A stretch of DNA of 52,589 bases from NCBI GenBank assembly GCA_030431875.1, contig JAUIIG010000019.1, positions 1 through 52,589 of the forward strand, read 5' to 3'. The notes beneath the pieces are model-generated. The model was not told where the DNA came from, searched no databases, and saw only the letters and a list, made by a program, of their open reading frames with translations. A program made the translations under genes and the position numbers. Below are positions 17,288-25,480 of this stretch, piece by piece (positions within the stretch are counted from its first letter, which is position 1; each line of letters starts with the position of its first letter). Source of the stretch: Alphaproteobacteria bacterium. GTDB taxonomy: Bacteria; Pseudomonadota; Alphaproteobacteria; Sphingomonadales; Sphingomonadaceae.

Positions 17288-17647
17288 CTAGACCATAAAA
17301 CTCTCACCGCAGCCACAAGCGCCCTTGGCGTTGGGGTTTTCGAACACGAAACCGGCGGTGAAGTCGTCCTCAACCCAATCCATCGTGCTGCCCACGAGGT
17401 AAAGCACGCTGGCACCGTCGATGTAGAAGGTGCCGCCGGGAGTCTCGATCTTCTCGTCAAAGGCCTGTTCCTCGGTGACGTAGTCGACCGAATAGGCGAG
17501 GCCGGAGCAGCCGCGACGCGGGGTCGACAGTTTTACGCCGATGGCATCTTCGGGAGCCTTTGCCATCAGGTCCGCGACGCGCTGCTCGGCAGCGGGGGTC
17601 AGGACAACGGCGGCCTTGGGGGCAGGGCGGGTCTTGGTCTCGGTCAT
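17288..17647 (-). CDS. sufA: A-type Fe-S carrier SufA
   Basis: 119 residues. HesB/IscA fold with the three cluster-binding cysteines in RRGCSGLAYS and ACGCGESF. An N-terminal extension of about 12 residues precedes the core. It is the last gene of the SUF operon and its start overlaps the sufT stop by one base (TGATG). Carries clusters from SufBCD to target enzymes. Confidence 0.95.
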   Translation of the reverse strand: MTETKTRPAPKAAVVLTPAAEQRVADLMAKAPEDAIGVKLSTPRRGCSGLAYSVDYVTEEQAFDEKIETPGGTFYIDGASVLYLVGSTMDWVEDDFTAGFVFENPNAKGACGCGESFMV

Positions 17648-18168
17648 CAGAGCATCCCCAGTTCGAGGCGGGCCTCATCGCTCATCTTCGACGGGTCCCA
17701 CGGCGGGTCCCAGGTTACCACGACCTCGGCATCACGCACGCCCGGCAGTCCCAGCACGCGCATTTCGATGTCGTTGGGCATCGATTCAGCGACCGGGCAA
17801 TGCGGGGTGGTAAGGGTCATGGTGACCGTCACGTCAGCATCTTCCGCAACCTCGACATTATAGATCAGCCCAAGGTCATAAATGTTCACCGGAATTTCTG
17901 GATCGTAGATGTCCTTGAGCGCGTCGATCACGGCCTGGTGCAGTTCGCCGCCCGGTTCACCCGGAGCCACGCCTTCGGGCTTCTTGGCGAGGAAGCCTTC
18001 GAGGTAGTCGCGCTTGCGCTCCAGCTTCTCGCCGGCGCTCTCGTCCTCCGGGAGCGGCGCGTCGGACACGCGGGCGCGCGGCGGCTTGGCCACCACGTCT
18101 TCTGCGGGCGAAGGGGCCACAATGAAGTCTTTTTCGTCTTTCGGCGAAATATCTTCGTGATTGGGCAT
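17647..18168 (-). CDS. sufT: SUF-system Fe-S assembly protein SufT (MIP18/DUF59)
   Basis: 173 residues. The C-terminal 105 or so residues form the DUF59 fold: IYDPEIPVNIYDLGLIY, TLTTPHCPVAESMP with the conserved Cys, and VTWDPPWDPSKMSDEAR. About 65 residues in front are charged and probably disordered. DUF59 proteins aid cluster maturation under high demand. Overlaps both neighbours by one base. Confidence 0.94.
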   Translation of the reverse strand: MPNHEDISPKDEKDFIVAPSPAEDVVAKPPRARVSDAPLPEDESAGEKLERKRDYLEGFLAKKPEGVAPGEPGGELHQAVIDALKDIYDPEIPVNIYDLGLIYNVEVAEDADVTVTMTLTTPHCPVAESMPNDIEMRVLGLPGVRDAEVVVTWDPPWDPSKMSDEARLELGML

Positions 18169-19367
18169 TATCCGAAAATCCTCTTGGTGCGTTCAATGCC
18201 GCGAACGAGCGCGGCGACGTCGTCTTCAGTCGAATAGATACCGAAGCTGGCGCGGGCCGTGGCGGGCACGCCGAGGTGCTCCATCAGCGGCTGGGCGCAG
18301 TGGTGACCGGCGCGGATCGCCACGTTCTCTTCGTCCAATATGGTGCCGAGATCGTGCGGGTGAACCCCGTCCATCACGAAACTGACGATCCCGGCGCTGT
18401 CATCGGGACCGAACAGGGTGACATCGTTCATCCCGCGCAGGGCGTCGCGTGTTTGCGCCACCAGCCGCGTTTCGTGGGCGTGGATCGCTTCGAGGCCAAT
18501 GGCATCGACATAGTCGCAAGCCGCCGCGAAGCCGATCGCCTCGACGATGGCGGGAGTGCCCGCTTCAAACCGCTGCGGTGCAGGGGCATAGGTGGTCTCG
18601 GCGAAGGTGACCTTGTCGATCATCGCCCCGCCGCCCTGCCACGGCGCCATGCGATCGAGCAGGTCCGCCCGCCCCCACAGCGCGCCGATGCCGGTCGGGC
18701 CGTAAAGCTTGTGCGAGGAGAAGGCGTAGAAATCGCAGCCCAGCGCCGCGACATCGACCGGCACGCGCGGCACGGCCTGGCAGCCGTCGAGCAGCAGCTT
18801 TGCGCCGACTGAGTGCGCGAGCTCGGCAGCCCGCGGGCCGTCGACCACGCTACCCAGCACGTTGGAGACATGGGCGAAGGCGACCATCGTGTGCTCGGGG
18901 GTCAGCATGGCCTCGGCGGCATCGAGATCGATGCATCCGTCGGCGGTGAGCGGACAGACGTCGACCTGCCAGCCCGCGAGCTGCCACGGCACGATGTTGG
19001 AATGGTGCTCCAGCTGGCTCAGCAGGACGCGGCCCCGAGAGCCATTATTGTCCGGGTAGGAGTAGGCGAGCAGGTTGATCGCCTCGGTCGCGCCGCGCGC
19101 GAAGACGATCTCGTCCTCCTTGCCGCCAATGAACTGCGCCACCCGCCGCCGCGCGGACTCGTAAGCCAGCGTCATCTCGGCCGAGCGCGCATAGACCCCG
19201 CGGTGGACGGTCGCATAGTCGACGCCCAGCGCACGCATCACCGCGTCGATCACCGCCTGCGGCTTCTGCGCGGTCGCGGCGCTGTCGAGATAGTGCCAGT
19301 CGGCACCATCCGCAGTCACCAAGCCGGGAAAGTCCGCACGGTAGGTCTTGGCGGCGGCCAGGGTCAC
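18168..19367 (-). CDS. sufS: Cysteine desulfurase SufS
   Basis: 399 residues. PLP-dependent type V aminotransferase fold. The Schiff-base Lys is K220 in SSHKLYGPTG and the sulfur-accepting Cys is C357 in RAGHHCAQP, with the short active-site loop of the SufS group. HHSNIVPW and ATEAINLLA are further family marks. Releases sulfur from L-cysteine for SufBCD. No sufE is visible in the window. Overlaps sufD by ATGA. Confidence 0.96.
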   Translation of the reverse strand: MTLAAAKTYRADFPGLVTADGADWHYLDSAATAQKPQAVIDAVMRALGVDYATVHRGVYARSAEMTLAYESARRRVAQFIGGKEDEIVFARGATEAINLLAYSYPDNNGSRGRVLLSQLEHHSNIVPWQLAGWQVDVCPLTADGCIDLDAAEAMLTPEHTMVAFAHVSNVLGSVVDGPRAAELAHSVGAKLLLDGCQAVPRVPVDVAALGCDFYAFSSHKLYGPTGIGALWGRADLLDRMAPWQGGGAMIDKVTFAETTYAPAPQRFEAGTPAIVEAIGFAAACDYVDAIGLEAIHAHETRLVAQTRDALRGMNDVTLFGPDDSAGIVSFVMDGVHPHDLGTILDEENVAIRAGHHCAQPLMEHLGVPATARASFGIYSTEDDVAALVRGIERTKRIFG

Positions 19368-20110
19368 ACCCGTTCTCCCAGACGGTCGAGCGCCGCTTCG
19401 AGCAGGCGTTCGGCTTCGCTCTCGTCATCCAGCGCGGCTAGCGAATCCGCGATGAAGGCGCGGATCAGCAGGCGCTTGGCCATGTCGGGTGCGAGGCCGC
19501 GGCTGGCCATGTAGTAGCGCGCCATTTCGTCCATCTGGCCGATGGCTGCGCCGTGCGCACACTTCACGTCGTCGGCGAAGATCTCCAGCTCCGGCTTGGC
19601 ATTGGCCGTGGCGCCCTTTTCCAGCACCAGCGCCTTGAAGTCCTGCGCCGCGTCAGTGCGCTGGGCATCGCGGTGGACGTGGATCGCGCCGAGGAAGTTG
19701 CCGGTAGCCTGGTTCCAATGAACCGAGCGGACCACCTGGTTGGAGGTGCCATCGGGCTGGGCGTGGTCAGTCCGCGTCACGATCTCGCGTACCGCATCGC
19801 CGCCGCCGATGGTGACGCCGCCCAACTCGAAATGCGCGCCGGTCGCGAGCGTCGTCTCGACTTCGACCCGGCAATAGTCATCTCCTGTGACGACCACGAA
19901 CAGTTCCGCGCGTCCGCCTTCGGCAACATCCAGTCGAATGCGGTGCAGTTCAGGCGTCTGTCCGCCCACGACCATGCAGTGCCGCTTGGTCTCGCCAGCG
20001 GCAACAGACACTTCTTTCCACTGGTCGAGCGCGTCCACGCCCAGTGCCTCGACAGCATTGAGGTCGGCATAGCGCCAGGCTTCGTCCTTGAGGGTGGGAA
20101 GCTGGGTCAC
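19364..20110 (-). CDS. sufD: Fe-S scaffold subunit SufD
   Basis: 248 residues, much shorter than the about 420 of E. coli SufD; the N-terminal helical domain is reduced while the beta-helix core is kept. KCAHGAAIGQMDEMARYYMASRG holds the His implicated in cluster assembly; the C-terminal helix ADSLAALDDESEAERLL resembles SufB/SufD ends. Pairs with SufB and SufC. Overlaps sufS and sufC by four bases each. Confidence 0.94.
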   Translation of the reverse strand: MTQLPTLKDEAWRYADLNAVEALGVDALDQWKEVSVAAGETKRHCMVVGGQTPELHRIRLDVAEGGRAELFVVVTGDDYCRVEVETTLATGAHFELGGVTIGGGDAVREIVTRTDHAQPDGTSNQVVRSVHWNQATGNFLGAIHVHRDAQRTDAAQDFKALVLEKGATANAKPELEIFADDVKCAHGAAIGQMDEMARYYMASRGLAPDMAKRLLIRAFIADSLAALDDESEAERLLEAALDRLGERV

Positions 20111-20856
20111 GCTGCCTCCATCACCGCGTCATAGCCCTGCTCTTCGAGCTGGAGGGCGAGTTCCGGGCCGCCCGACTTCACGATTCGGCCCTTGGCGAGG
20201 ATGTGCACGTGGTCCGGCGCGACATAGTCCAGCAGGCGCTGGTAGTGGGTGATCAGCAGCACGGCCTTGTCAGGCTTGCGCATGATGGCGTTGATGCCTT
20301 CGCCCACCACCTTCAGCGCGTCGATGTCGAGGCCGGAGTCGGTCTCGTCGAGCACGGCAAATGCGGGGTCGAGGATGCCCATCTGCACCATCTCGTTGCG
20401 CTTCTTCTCGCCGCCGGAAAAGCCGACGTTCACGTTGCGCTTGAGCATGTCCATGTCGAGCTTGAGCAGACCGGCCTTTTCCTTGGCCAGCTTGAGGAAT
20501 TCACCGCCCGACAGCGGCTCTTCCCCGCGCTCCTTGCGCTGCGAATTGAGCGCTTCGCGCAGGAACTGCACGTTGGACACGCCGGGGATTTCGACCGGGT
20601 ACTGGAATCCCAGGAACATGCCGGCTGCAGCGCGTTCGTGCGGCTCCATGTCGAGCAGGTCCTTGCCGTCGAACGTCACCGAACCCTGCGTCACTTCGTA
20701 GCCCGGGCGCCCGCCCAGCACATAGGCAAGCGTCGACTTGCCCGCGCCGTTGGGACCCATGATCGCGTGCACTTCGCCCGCGTTCACTTCCAGCGTCAGG
20801 CCGTTGAGGATCTGCTTGCCGTCAATTTCGGCGTGGAGGTTTTCAATCTTGAGCAT
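20107..20856 (-). CDS. sufC: SUF ATPase subunit SufC
   Basis: 249 residues. ABC ATPase with Walker A GPNGAGKST, signature FSGGEKKRNE and Walker B AVLDETDSGLD, the last being diagnostic of SufC. Start MLKIENLHAEIDGK is canonical; a longer upstream frame belongs to the overlapping 88-residue gene. The start lies 14 bp inside that upstream gene, so translation is coupled. Confidence 0.97.
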   Translation of the reverse strand: MLKIENLHAEIDGKQILNGLTLEVNAGEVHAIMGPNGAGKSTLAYVLGGRPGYEVTQGSVTFDGKDLLDMEPHERAAAGMFLGFQYPVEIPGVSNVQFLREALNSQRKERGEEPLSGGEFLKLAKEKAGLLKLDMDMLKRNVNVGFSGGEKKRNEMVQMGILDPAFAVLDETDSGLDIDALKVVGEGINAIMRKPDKAVLLITHYQRLLDYVAPDHVHILAKGRIVKSGGPELALQLEEQGYDAVMEAA

Positions 20857-21109
20857 TGTCGTCTTTCCGCTTGTCGAACGAGATCGCGAGCTTGTTCGCG
20901 TCGTCGATAAATCCTGCATCGGCCCGGTGCGGGCCATTGGCTGCCTGTTCGTAGTAGTCGACCGAAGGGTCTTCCGACCCGGCCAGCAGCACGTCGTCGG
21001 GCATAGGGCCGGCGAAGGTCCAGACGTCGACCTTGGACCAATGGACCAGTTCGCCGCGCATACCTTGCGCCTGCGCCATGGTAACGAGGGTGTCGATTGC
21101 CGAGGTCAT
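20843..21109 (-). CDS. Unknown 88-residue protein within the SUF operon
   Basis: Soluble, no signal peptide. MTSAIDTLVTMAQAQG is followed by GELVHWSKVDVWTFAGP and LLAGSEDPSVDYYEQAANG. It has no Cys, so it is unlikely to hold a cluster itself. Its start overlaps the upstream lipoprotein gene by ATGA and its end overlaps sufC by 14 bp, so it is part of the operon and expressed with it. No family recognised. Confidence 0.75.
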   Translation of the reverse strand: MTSAIDTLVTMAQAQGMRGELVHWSKVDVWTFAGPMPDDVLLAGSEDPSVDYYEQAANGPHRADAGFIDDANKLAISFDKRKDDNAQD

Positions 21110-21414
21110 GTCTGCCCCCTCGCCAGTTCGTTGCAGCGCGCGGTCTGCACCAGCAGGCGGTTTTCGAGCATGTCGAGTTCCGCGTGTATCTCGAGGAAGA
21201 CTTCCTGTGTCTCGAGGTCGTCAGGCACGGATTCGGATGCAGCGAGCTCGACACCTGCAGTGCGCAGGCGGTCGGGCATGGCATCGACATAGGCACGGCG
21301 ATCGTTCTGCAACCGCGCAAGCTCCGCATTGCAATCTTCCAGCGCCAGCGTCGTCTCATCCGCGCAAGCGGCGAGCGGGAGCGCTGCAAGAACAATGGGG
21401 GCGAGGCGGATCAC
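21106..21414 (-). CDS. Small lipoprotein within the SUF operon
   Basis: 102 residues. Signal peptide and lipobox LAAC (LAALPLAACADE). The mature chain is helical and acidic, with coiled-coil-like spacing (EDCNAELARLQNDRRAYVD, FLEIHAELDMLENRLLVQ) and two further cysteines. An envelope protein inside a cytoplasmic Fe-S operon is unexpected. Overlaps both neighbours by ATGA. No family recognised. Confidence 0.78.
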   Translation of the reverse strand: MIRLAPIVLAALPLAACADETTLALEDCNAELARLQNDRRAYVDAMPDRLRTAGVELAASESVPDDLETQEVFLEIHAELDMLENRLLVQTARCNELARGQT

Positions 21415-21962
21415 TTGCGGTCTCCGCCCTTTCCGCGCGGCGGGCCATTGCCGCTGCGGTCATAGCGTGGCTTGGTCTGGCGCGGGTTTTCTTCGTGGTG
21501 GCGGCGGCGCGCGTCGGCCTTGTCGGCGATCCGCAGGCGCATGCCGGCGGTGATGCGCTTGAGCACCTCGTCCATGTTCTCCAGCACGTCGGCGGCCTTG
21601 ATGTGCATGACCTTCACGCCCACCGATTCCAGGCTCTTGTCGCGGCGGCGGTTGAGCGTCTCGTTATCGCCCTCCTCGTCCAGCACGATGGCCATGCCGA
21701 GGTTGTGGCAATTGAAGTCGACAATCGCGCTGCCGACCACGGCAAAGCGCTTGAAGGCGTACTTGCCGAGGTCTGCCTTGGCGAACCGCGCGGCGAGCGC
21801 CTTGTGCGCCTCGCTGGCCTCGCGGCGCATCTGCCGCGCCTGCTCGTGGATCACGTCGAGCCGCTTCTCGGAGATTTCCCAGCCGCGGCCCTTCTTCTTG
21901 ATGGCCGGGGCTTCGGTGTCGTCCGACGGCGTGCGGATCTGGAGGGTTTTGCGTTCAGTCAT
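21411..21962 (-). CDS. DUF559-type protein with PD-(D/E)XK-like core in the SUF operon
   Basis: 183 residues. The middle part (about 50-135) matches DUF559, a Vsr/restriction-endonuclease-like fold: YAFKRFAVVGSAIVDFNC, MAIVLDEEGD and NRRRDKSLESVGVKVMHI. The usual ELDG-type catalytic strand reads VLDEEGD, so activity is open. Both ends are very basic, the C-terminus an unstructured RRRHHEE...PRGKGGDRK tail that could bind nucleic acid. Overlaps its neighbours by four bases each. Confidence 0.8.
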   Translation of the reverse strand: MTERKTLQIRTPSDDTEAPAIKKKGRGWEISEKRLDVIHEQARQMRREASEAHKALAARFAKADLGKYAFKRFAVVGSAIVDFNCHNLGMAIVLDEEGDNETLNRRRDKSLESVGVKVMHIKAADVLENMDEVLKRITAGMRLRIADKADARRRHHEENPRQTKPRYDRSGNGPPRGKGGDRK

Positions 21963-22306
21963 TCTGCGCCTCCGCGCGCATTGCGTCCCGCCCGGATCTG
22001 CACGAGCATCTGCATGAAGTTGGTGCGCGCCTGTTCGTCCATCATGGCGATCAGTTCTGCGGACTGCTGCGCGTTAAAACTGCTGCGGATTGCCGCCTGA
22101 AGCTGCGCATCCAGGTCGGCGCACGCGGCGACAGCATGATCGAAGATGACAGAGTCATCGGCCTCGTTATGCGATTCGCGCACGGCAACTGTGGTCATGC
22201 AGCGATCATGCGCCTGCGCCAGCATCATGACATCTGGCGAAGGGTCCTGCGCGACGGACGGAACGGCCCACGCAAGCGCAAGCAGCGGGATTGCGAAACG
22301 GATCAC
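21959..22306 (-). CDS. Small exported protein within the SUF operon
   Basis: 115 residues. A cleavable signal peptide ends AVPSVAQD. The mature chain is helical with three Met-rich stretches ([31 protein letters not shown]) and two cysteines, suggesting one disulfide in the periplasm. Overlaps sufB and the DUF559 gene by four bases each. No family recognised. Confidence 0.75.
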   Translation of the reverse strand: MIRFAIPLLALAWAVPSVAQDPSPDVMMLAQAHDRCMTTVAVRESHNEADDSVIFDHAVAACADLDAQLQAAIRSSFNAQQSAELIAMMDEQARTNFMQMLVQIRAGRNARGGAE

Positions 22307-23799
22307 CCCACGCTCCCTTCCAGCGAAATTGCCAGCAGCTTCTGCGCTTCGACGGCGAACTCCATCGGCAGCTCTTTCAGCACTTCCTTGGCGAAGCCGT
22401 TGACGATCAGCGCCACGGCCTCTTCCTCGCCCAGCCCGCGCTGCATGGCGTAGAACAGTTGGTCGTCACTGATCTTGCTGGTGGTGGCCTCGTGCTCGAT
22501 CTGGGCAGAGGGGTTCTTCACCTCGATATAGGGCACGGTATGCGCGCCGCACTTGTCGCCCAGCAGCAGGCTGTCGCACTGGGTGAAATTGCGCACGTTG
22601 TCGGCATTGGCCGCCACGCGCACCAGCCCACGATAGGTGTTGTTCGACTTGCCTGCCGAGATCCCCTTCGAGATGATCGTCGAGCGCGAGCCCTTGCCGT
22701 TGTGAACCATCTTGGTTCCCGTATCGGCCTGCTGGTGGTTATTCGTAACCGCAACCGAGTAGAACTCGCCAACCGAATCTTCGCCGTTCAGGACGCAGGA
22801 GGGGTACTTCCACGTCACCGCAGAGCCAGTCTCGACCTGCGTCCAAGAAATCTTCGAACGCGCGCCCTGGCACAGGCCGCGCTTGGTGACGAAGTTGTAG
22901 ATCCCGCCCTTGCCCTCGGCATCGCCGGGGTACCAGTTCTGCACGGTCGAATACTTGATCTCGGCATCTTCCAGCGCGACCAGTTCCACCACGGCAGCGT
23001 GCAGCTGGTTCTCGTCGCGCATCGGGGCTGTGCAGCCCTCCAGATAGCTGACGTAACTGCCCTTTTCGGCCACGATCAGCGTGCGTTCGAACTGGCCGGT
23101 GTTCTCGGCATTGATGCGGAAATAGGTCGACAGCTCCATCGGGCAGCGCACCCCCTCGGGGATGTAGACGAAGGTGCCGTCGCTAAAGACAGCGCAGTTG
23201 AGCGTGGCAAAGAAGTTGTCGTGTTGCGGCACGACCTTGCCGAGCCACTTCTTCACCAGCTCGGGATATTCGCGGATAGCTTCGCTGATCGACAGGAAGA
23301 TGACGCCCGCCTTCTTCAGCTCCTCACGGAAGGTGGTGGCGACGCTGACGCTGTCGAACACGGCGTCCACGGCCACCTTGCGCGCACCTTCGACGCCGGC
23401 GAGCACTTCCTGCTCCGCCACGGGGATGCCCAGCTTGTCGTAGACCGCCTTGATCTCGGGATCGAGGTCGTCGAGCGACTCCAGCTTTTCTTTCTTCTTC
23501 GGCGCGGCGTAGTAGTAGGCGTCCTGGTAATCGATCGCCGGATAACCAAGCTTGGCCCAATCAGGCTCTTCCATGGTCTGCCACAGGCGAAAGGCCTTGA
23601 GTCGCCATTCGAGCATCCACTCGGGCTCGCCCTTCTTGGCCGAAATGAACCGGACGGTGTCCTCGGTGAGGCCCTTTTCGGCATATTCGGTGTCGATGTC
23701 GGAAGACCAGCCGTGCTCGTACTCGGCGGCCTTGGCGGCAGCTTCCTTGGCTTCGGCGTCCATTTCTGGGCGATCCTGAATGTCGACTTCTTCGTTCAT
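22303..23799 (-). CDS. sufB: Fe-S scaffold subunit SufB
   Basis: 498 residues. Scaffold for nascent clusters with SufC and SufD. Core motifs include [25 protein letters not shown], and the C-terminal [18 protein letters not shown] with the conserved Cys, plus [18 protein letters not shown] with the conserved Glu. Full length for the family. Its ATG overlaps the stop of the Rrf2 gene by ATGA, so sufB translation depends on the regulator transcript. Confidence 0.97.
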   Translation of the reverse strand: MNEEVDIQDRPEMDAEAKEAAAKAAEYEHGWSSDIDTEYAEKGLTEDTVRFISAKKGEPEWMLEWRLKAFRLWQTMEEPDWAKLGYPAIDYQDAYYYAAPKKKEKLESLDDLDPEIKAVYDKLGIPVAEQEVLAGVEGARKVAVDAVFDSVSVATTFREELKKAGVIFLSISEAIREYPELVKKWLGKVVPQHDNFFATLNCAVFSDGTFVYIPEGVRCPMELSTYFRINAENTGQFERTLIVAEKGSYVSYLEGCTAPMRDENQLHAAVVELVALEDAEIKYSTVQNWYPGDAEGKGGIYNFVTKRGLCQGARSKISWTQVETGSAVTWKYPSCVLNGEDSVGEFYSVAVTNNHQQADTGTKMVHNGKGSRSTIISKGISAGKSNNTYRGLVRVAANADNVRNFTQCDSLLLGDKCGAHTVPYIEVKNPSAQIEHEATTSKISDDQLFYAMQRGLGEEEAVALIVNGFAKEVLKELPMEFAVEAQKLLAISLEGSVG

Positions 23800-24212
23800 A
23801 CCAACTCTTCCGTGCGGGCGAGCTGCACCAGCGAAACGTCCGCCAGTGCGCCGCGCAGCGCCTTGTTCACAATCGGCCAGTGCGGCTGCACCTTGCAGCT
23901 GCCTTCCAGCACGCAGTCATGCCGGTCGGCATCGACGCAGGAGGTCAGCGCGATCGGCCCTTCGACGGCCTCGATAATGTCCGCCAGGCTGATCGCCGCC
24001 GCCGGGCGTGCCAGCTGCAACCCGCCACCCGCACCGCGCGTGGAGCGCAACAGGCCGGCAGCCGTCAGCTTGCTCACCAGCTTTTGGACCGTCGGGACGG
24101 GCAGGCCGGTCTCGGCCGCCAGTTCGGACGCAGAGGTGCGACCGCCGCCGCAGTGGCGGGCAGCCGCGCTCATCGTCACGACGGCGTAGTCAGCAAGATT
24201 CGATAGGCGCAT
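23796..24212 (-). CDS. Rrf2-family Fe-S-sensing regulator of the SUF operon
   Basis: 138 residues. Winged helix start [17 protein letters not shown] with [15 protein letters not shown], and three cysteines (C92, C100, C106) in the sensor loop, the pattern that binds an Fe-S cluster in IscR-type regulators. It matches the SUF-system regulator subgroup. First gene of the operon, with a palindrome only 6 bp upstream of its start (24218-24240). No clear ribosome site is seen; translation may be leaderless or the operator may hide it. Confidence 0.94.
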   Translation of the reverse strand: MRLSNLADYAVVTMSAAARHCGGGRTSASELAAETGLPVPTVQKLVSKLTAAGLLRSTRGAGGGLQLARPAAAISLADIIEAVEGPIALTSCVDADRHDCVLEGSCKVQPHWPIVNKALRGALADVSLVQLARTEELV

Positions 24213-24217
24213 AGCTT

Positions 24218-24240
24218 AATCGGACCAATTTGTTCCGATT
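24218..24240. promoter_or_regulatory. Probable operator of the SUF operon
   Basis: AATCGGA (24218-24224), 9-bp spacer CCAATTTGT, TCCGATT (24234-24240): a perfect 7-bp dyad ending 6 bp before the regulator's start codon. An AT-rich centre flanked by GGA/TCC resembles Rrf2/IscR-type sites. Autoregulation is inferred from position. Confidence 0.55.
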
Positions 24241-24255
24241 GGCCACCTATGCGGA

Positions 24256-24279
24256 AAAATGGCGGAATCAAGCCATTTT
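24256..24279. repeat. Second perfect inverted repeat upstream of the SUF operon
   Basis: AAAATGGC (24256-24263), spacer GGAATCAA, GCCATTTT (24272-24279). It is centred about 38 bp upstream of the first palindrome. It could be a second protein-binding site or an RNA hairpin; no T-tract follows in either direction that would make it a clear terminator. Confidence 0.55.
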
Positions 24280-24304
24280 CCCTTGTTGCGAGTCGTTAGC
24301 ATCT

Positions 24305-24430
24305 TTGCCTTTCGATCCGACCTCCGTCGGATCGTCCTCGGTGCTGTTCGCTACACGCGGCTGCGCCTTCGTTTCGCGGCACCTGCGGGTCGCGCGCTTG
24401 CGCTCGGTCGGGCGCTGGTCGCGCCCGAGA
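24305..24430 (+). repeat. Dispersed intergenic repeat, copy C (diverged)
   Basis: A 9-bp perfect hairpin CGATCCGAC (24313-24321), loop CTCC, GTCGGATCG (24326-24334), followed by TCCTCGGTGCTGTTCGCTACACGCGG. Same order as copies A and B but with many substitutions after the hairpin. Faces copy B across about 60 bp. Confidence 0.65.
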
Positions 24431-24464
24431 TTAACACGAGCTAGTTGGGCCAGAATTGAAACGG

Positions 24465-24567
24465 GCCATAGGCCCGCAAGGCCGACTGGCCGCCCGCAGC
24501 GGGCGCGTAGCGAAGCGGAGCGCGTCTAGCGAGGACGCACCGACGGAGGTCGGTGCGAAAAACAAAT
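24465..24567 (-). repeat. Dispersed intergenic repeat, copy B
   Basis: Read on the minus strand it has TTTGTTTTTCGC, then hairpin GCACCGAC, loop CTCC, GTCGGTGC (plus-strand 24537-24556), then the same GTCCTCGCTAGACGCGC block and CCCGCTGCGGGCGG as copy A. Only the hairpin stem differs, and it differs in a pairing-preserving way. It ends right at the AraC stop codon. Confidence 0.8.
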
Positions 24568-25454
24568 CAATTCAATTCCCGCAGGTTCTTCCGGTCGATC
24601 AGCTCTTTCAGGTAGGGAGAGGTATCGTCCGACAGGCGCGCGGGCGTGCGGCCAACGAAGGTGCGCAACTCGTGGATCATGTGCGGCTGGTCGTAGAAAG
24701 CCTCGGCAATCGCGGCCTCGGCCTCGGGTGGCAATTGCGGCTGTGACAGCATGGCGGCGGCGCGCAGGGCGCGGTACTTGCGGCGCAAGGCCACAGGCGA
24801 AACCCCGAAATACTGCTGCACCAGACGCTGCGTCTGACGACGCGAGAAGCTGCTGGCGGCATAGAGCTCCTCGACATCGGGCTGCAGGTCGCTCGCCAGC
24901 CATTTCCCCACGCAGGCCATCAGCTCGAGATGGCGCGGGCGCGGCAGCTTGGCGAAATTCAGGATCAGCCGTTCCAGCTCGGCAATACCGTCCGCCGCCG
25001 TGGCCGACCCGTCGCGGTACGCGGCGCAGAACCTTGCCCCGCTCTCGGCAATCTCAGGAGGCAGCCATTCCGCCGCATTGTAGAGCCGGTTGGCATGGTC
25101 CTGCGCGTTCATGCCCGTCAGCGCCGCCCAGCCGAGCGGCGAAAGCGCTGCCCCAACGGCATGGAATGGCCCGTCGACTTCGAAGTGGACCGCTTCGGCA
25201 AAAGGCGTCAGCAAGTTGACCTCGTGCGAGGGATCGTAGCCGCCGTCAGGCAGGCTCATCCGGCCCTTGCCATAAGGGAACAGCGACAAGTGGCCGACCG
25301 CGGCGGGCTGGATATCGCGCACCAGCGTATCGTCGCAGCGAAAGTGGTAGAATGTGGTGACGAACTGCGCCACCGGCCCTTCCGGTTCGATATAGTCGAT
25401 CTCGAACCGATTGGGCGGCGTCAGGTCGCCCCGCTCGAACGTGTCCCGTTTCAT
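24567..25454 (-). CDS. AraC-family transcriptional regulator
   Basis: 295 residues. The N-terminal part (about 15-130) is a beta-rich sensor (FVTTFYHFRCDD, GHLSLFPYGKGRMSL, FHAVGAALSPLGWAALTG), and the C-terminal HTH has FSRRQTQRLVQQYFGVSPVALRRKYRALRAA (shown in part) and AIAEAFYDQPHMIHELRTFVG, the two AraC helix pairs. Ligand unknown. ATG 25454 is preferred since a G-rich stretch precedes it; the longer frame runs into the next gene's region. Confidence 0.92.
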   Translation of the reverse strand: MKRDTFERGDLTPPNRFEIDYIEPEGPVAQFVTTFYHFRCDDTLVRDIQPAAVGHLSLFPYGKGRMSLPDGGYDPSHEVNLLTPFAEAVHFEVDGPFHAVGAALSPLGWAALTGMNAQDHANRLYNAAEWLPPEIAESGARFCAAYRDGSATAADGIAELERLILNFAKLPRPRHLELMACVGKWLASDLQPDVEELYAASSFSRRQTQRLVQQYFGVSPVALRRKYRALRAAAMLSQPQLPPEAEAAIAEAFYDQPHMIHELRTFVGRTPARLSDDTSPYLKELIDRKNLRELN

Positions 25455-25480
25455 GGCTGTCGACCCCCCGGCAGCTGTGT

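Larger units (their letters stand above)
24213..24566. other. 354-bp gene-free region between SUF regulator and AraC gene
   Basis: No credible open frame. From left to right: the operator-like palindrome (24218-24240), the AAAATGGC palindrome (24256-24279), repeat copy C (about 24305-24430) and repeat copy B in the opposite orientation (about 24465-24567). It must contain the SUF promoter. The AraC gene ends at the right side. Confidence 0.7.

Noticed and set aside
22291-24189. Open frame of 632 codons on the plus strand opposite sufB and its regulator
   Set aside because: It is the antisense of sufB, rrf2 and their overlaps. Its translation is His/Arg/Gly-rich with no domain, a usual product of GC-rich third positions.
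24490-24556. Repeat copy B as a simple Rho-independent terminator of the AraC gene
   Set aside because: The hairpin fits, but identity with copy A far away shows that it is part of a dispersed element; a terminator role may be secondary.
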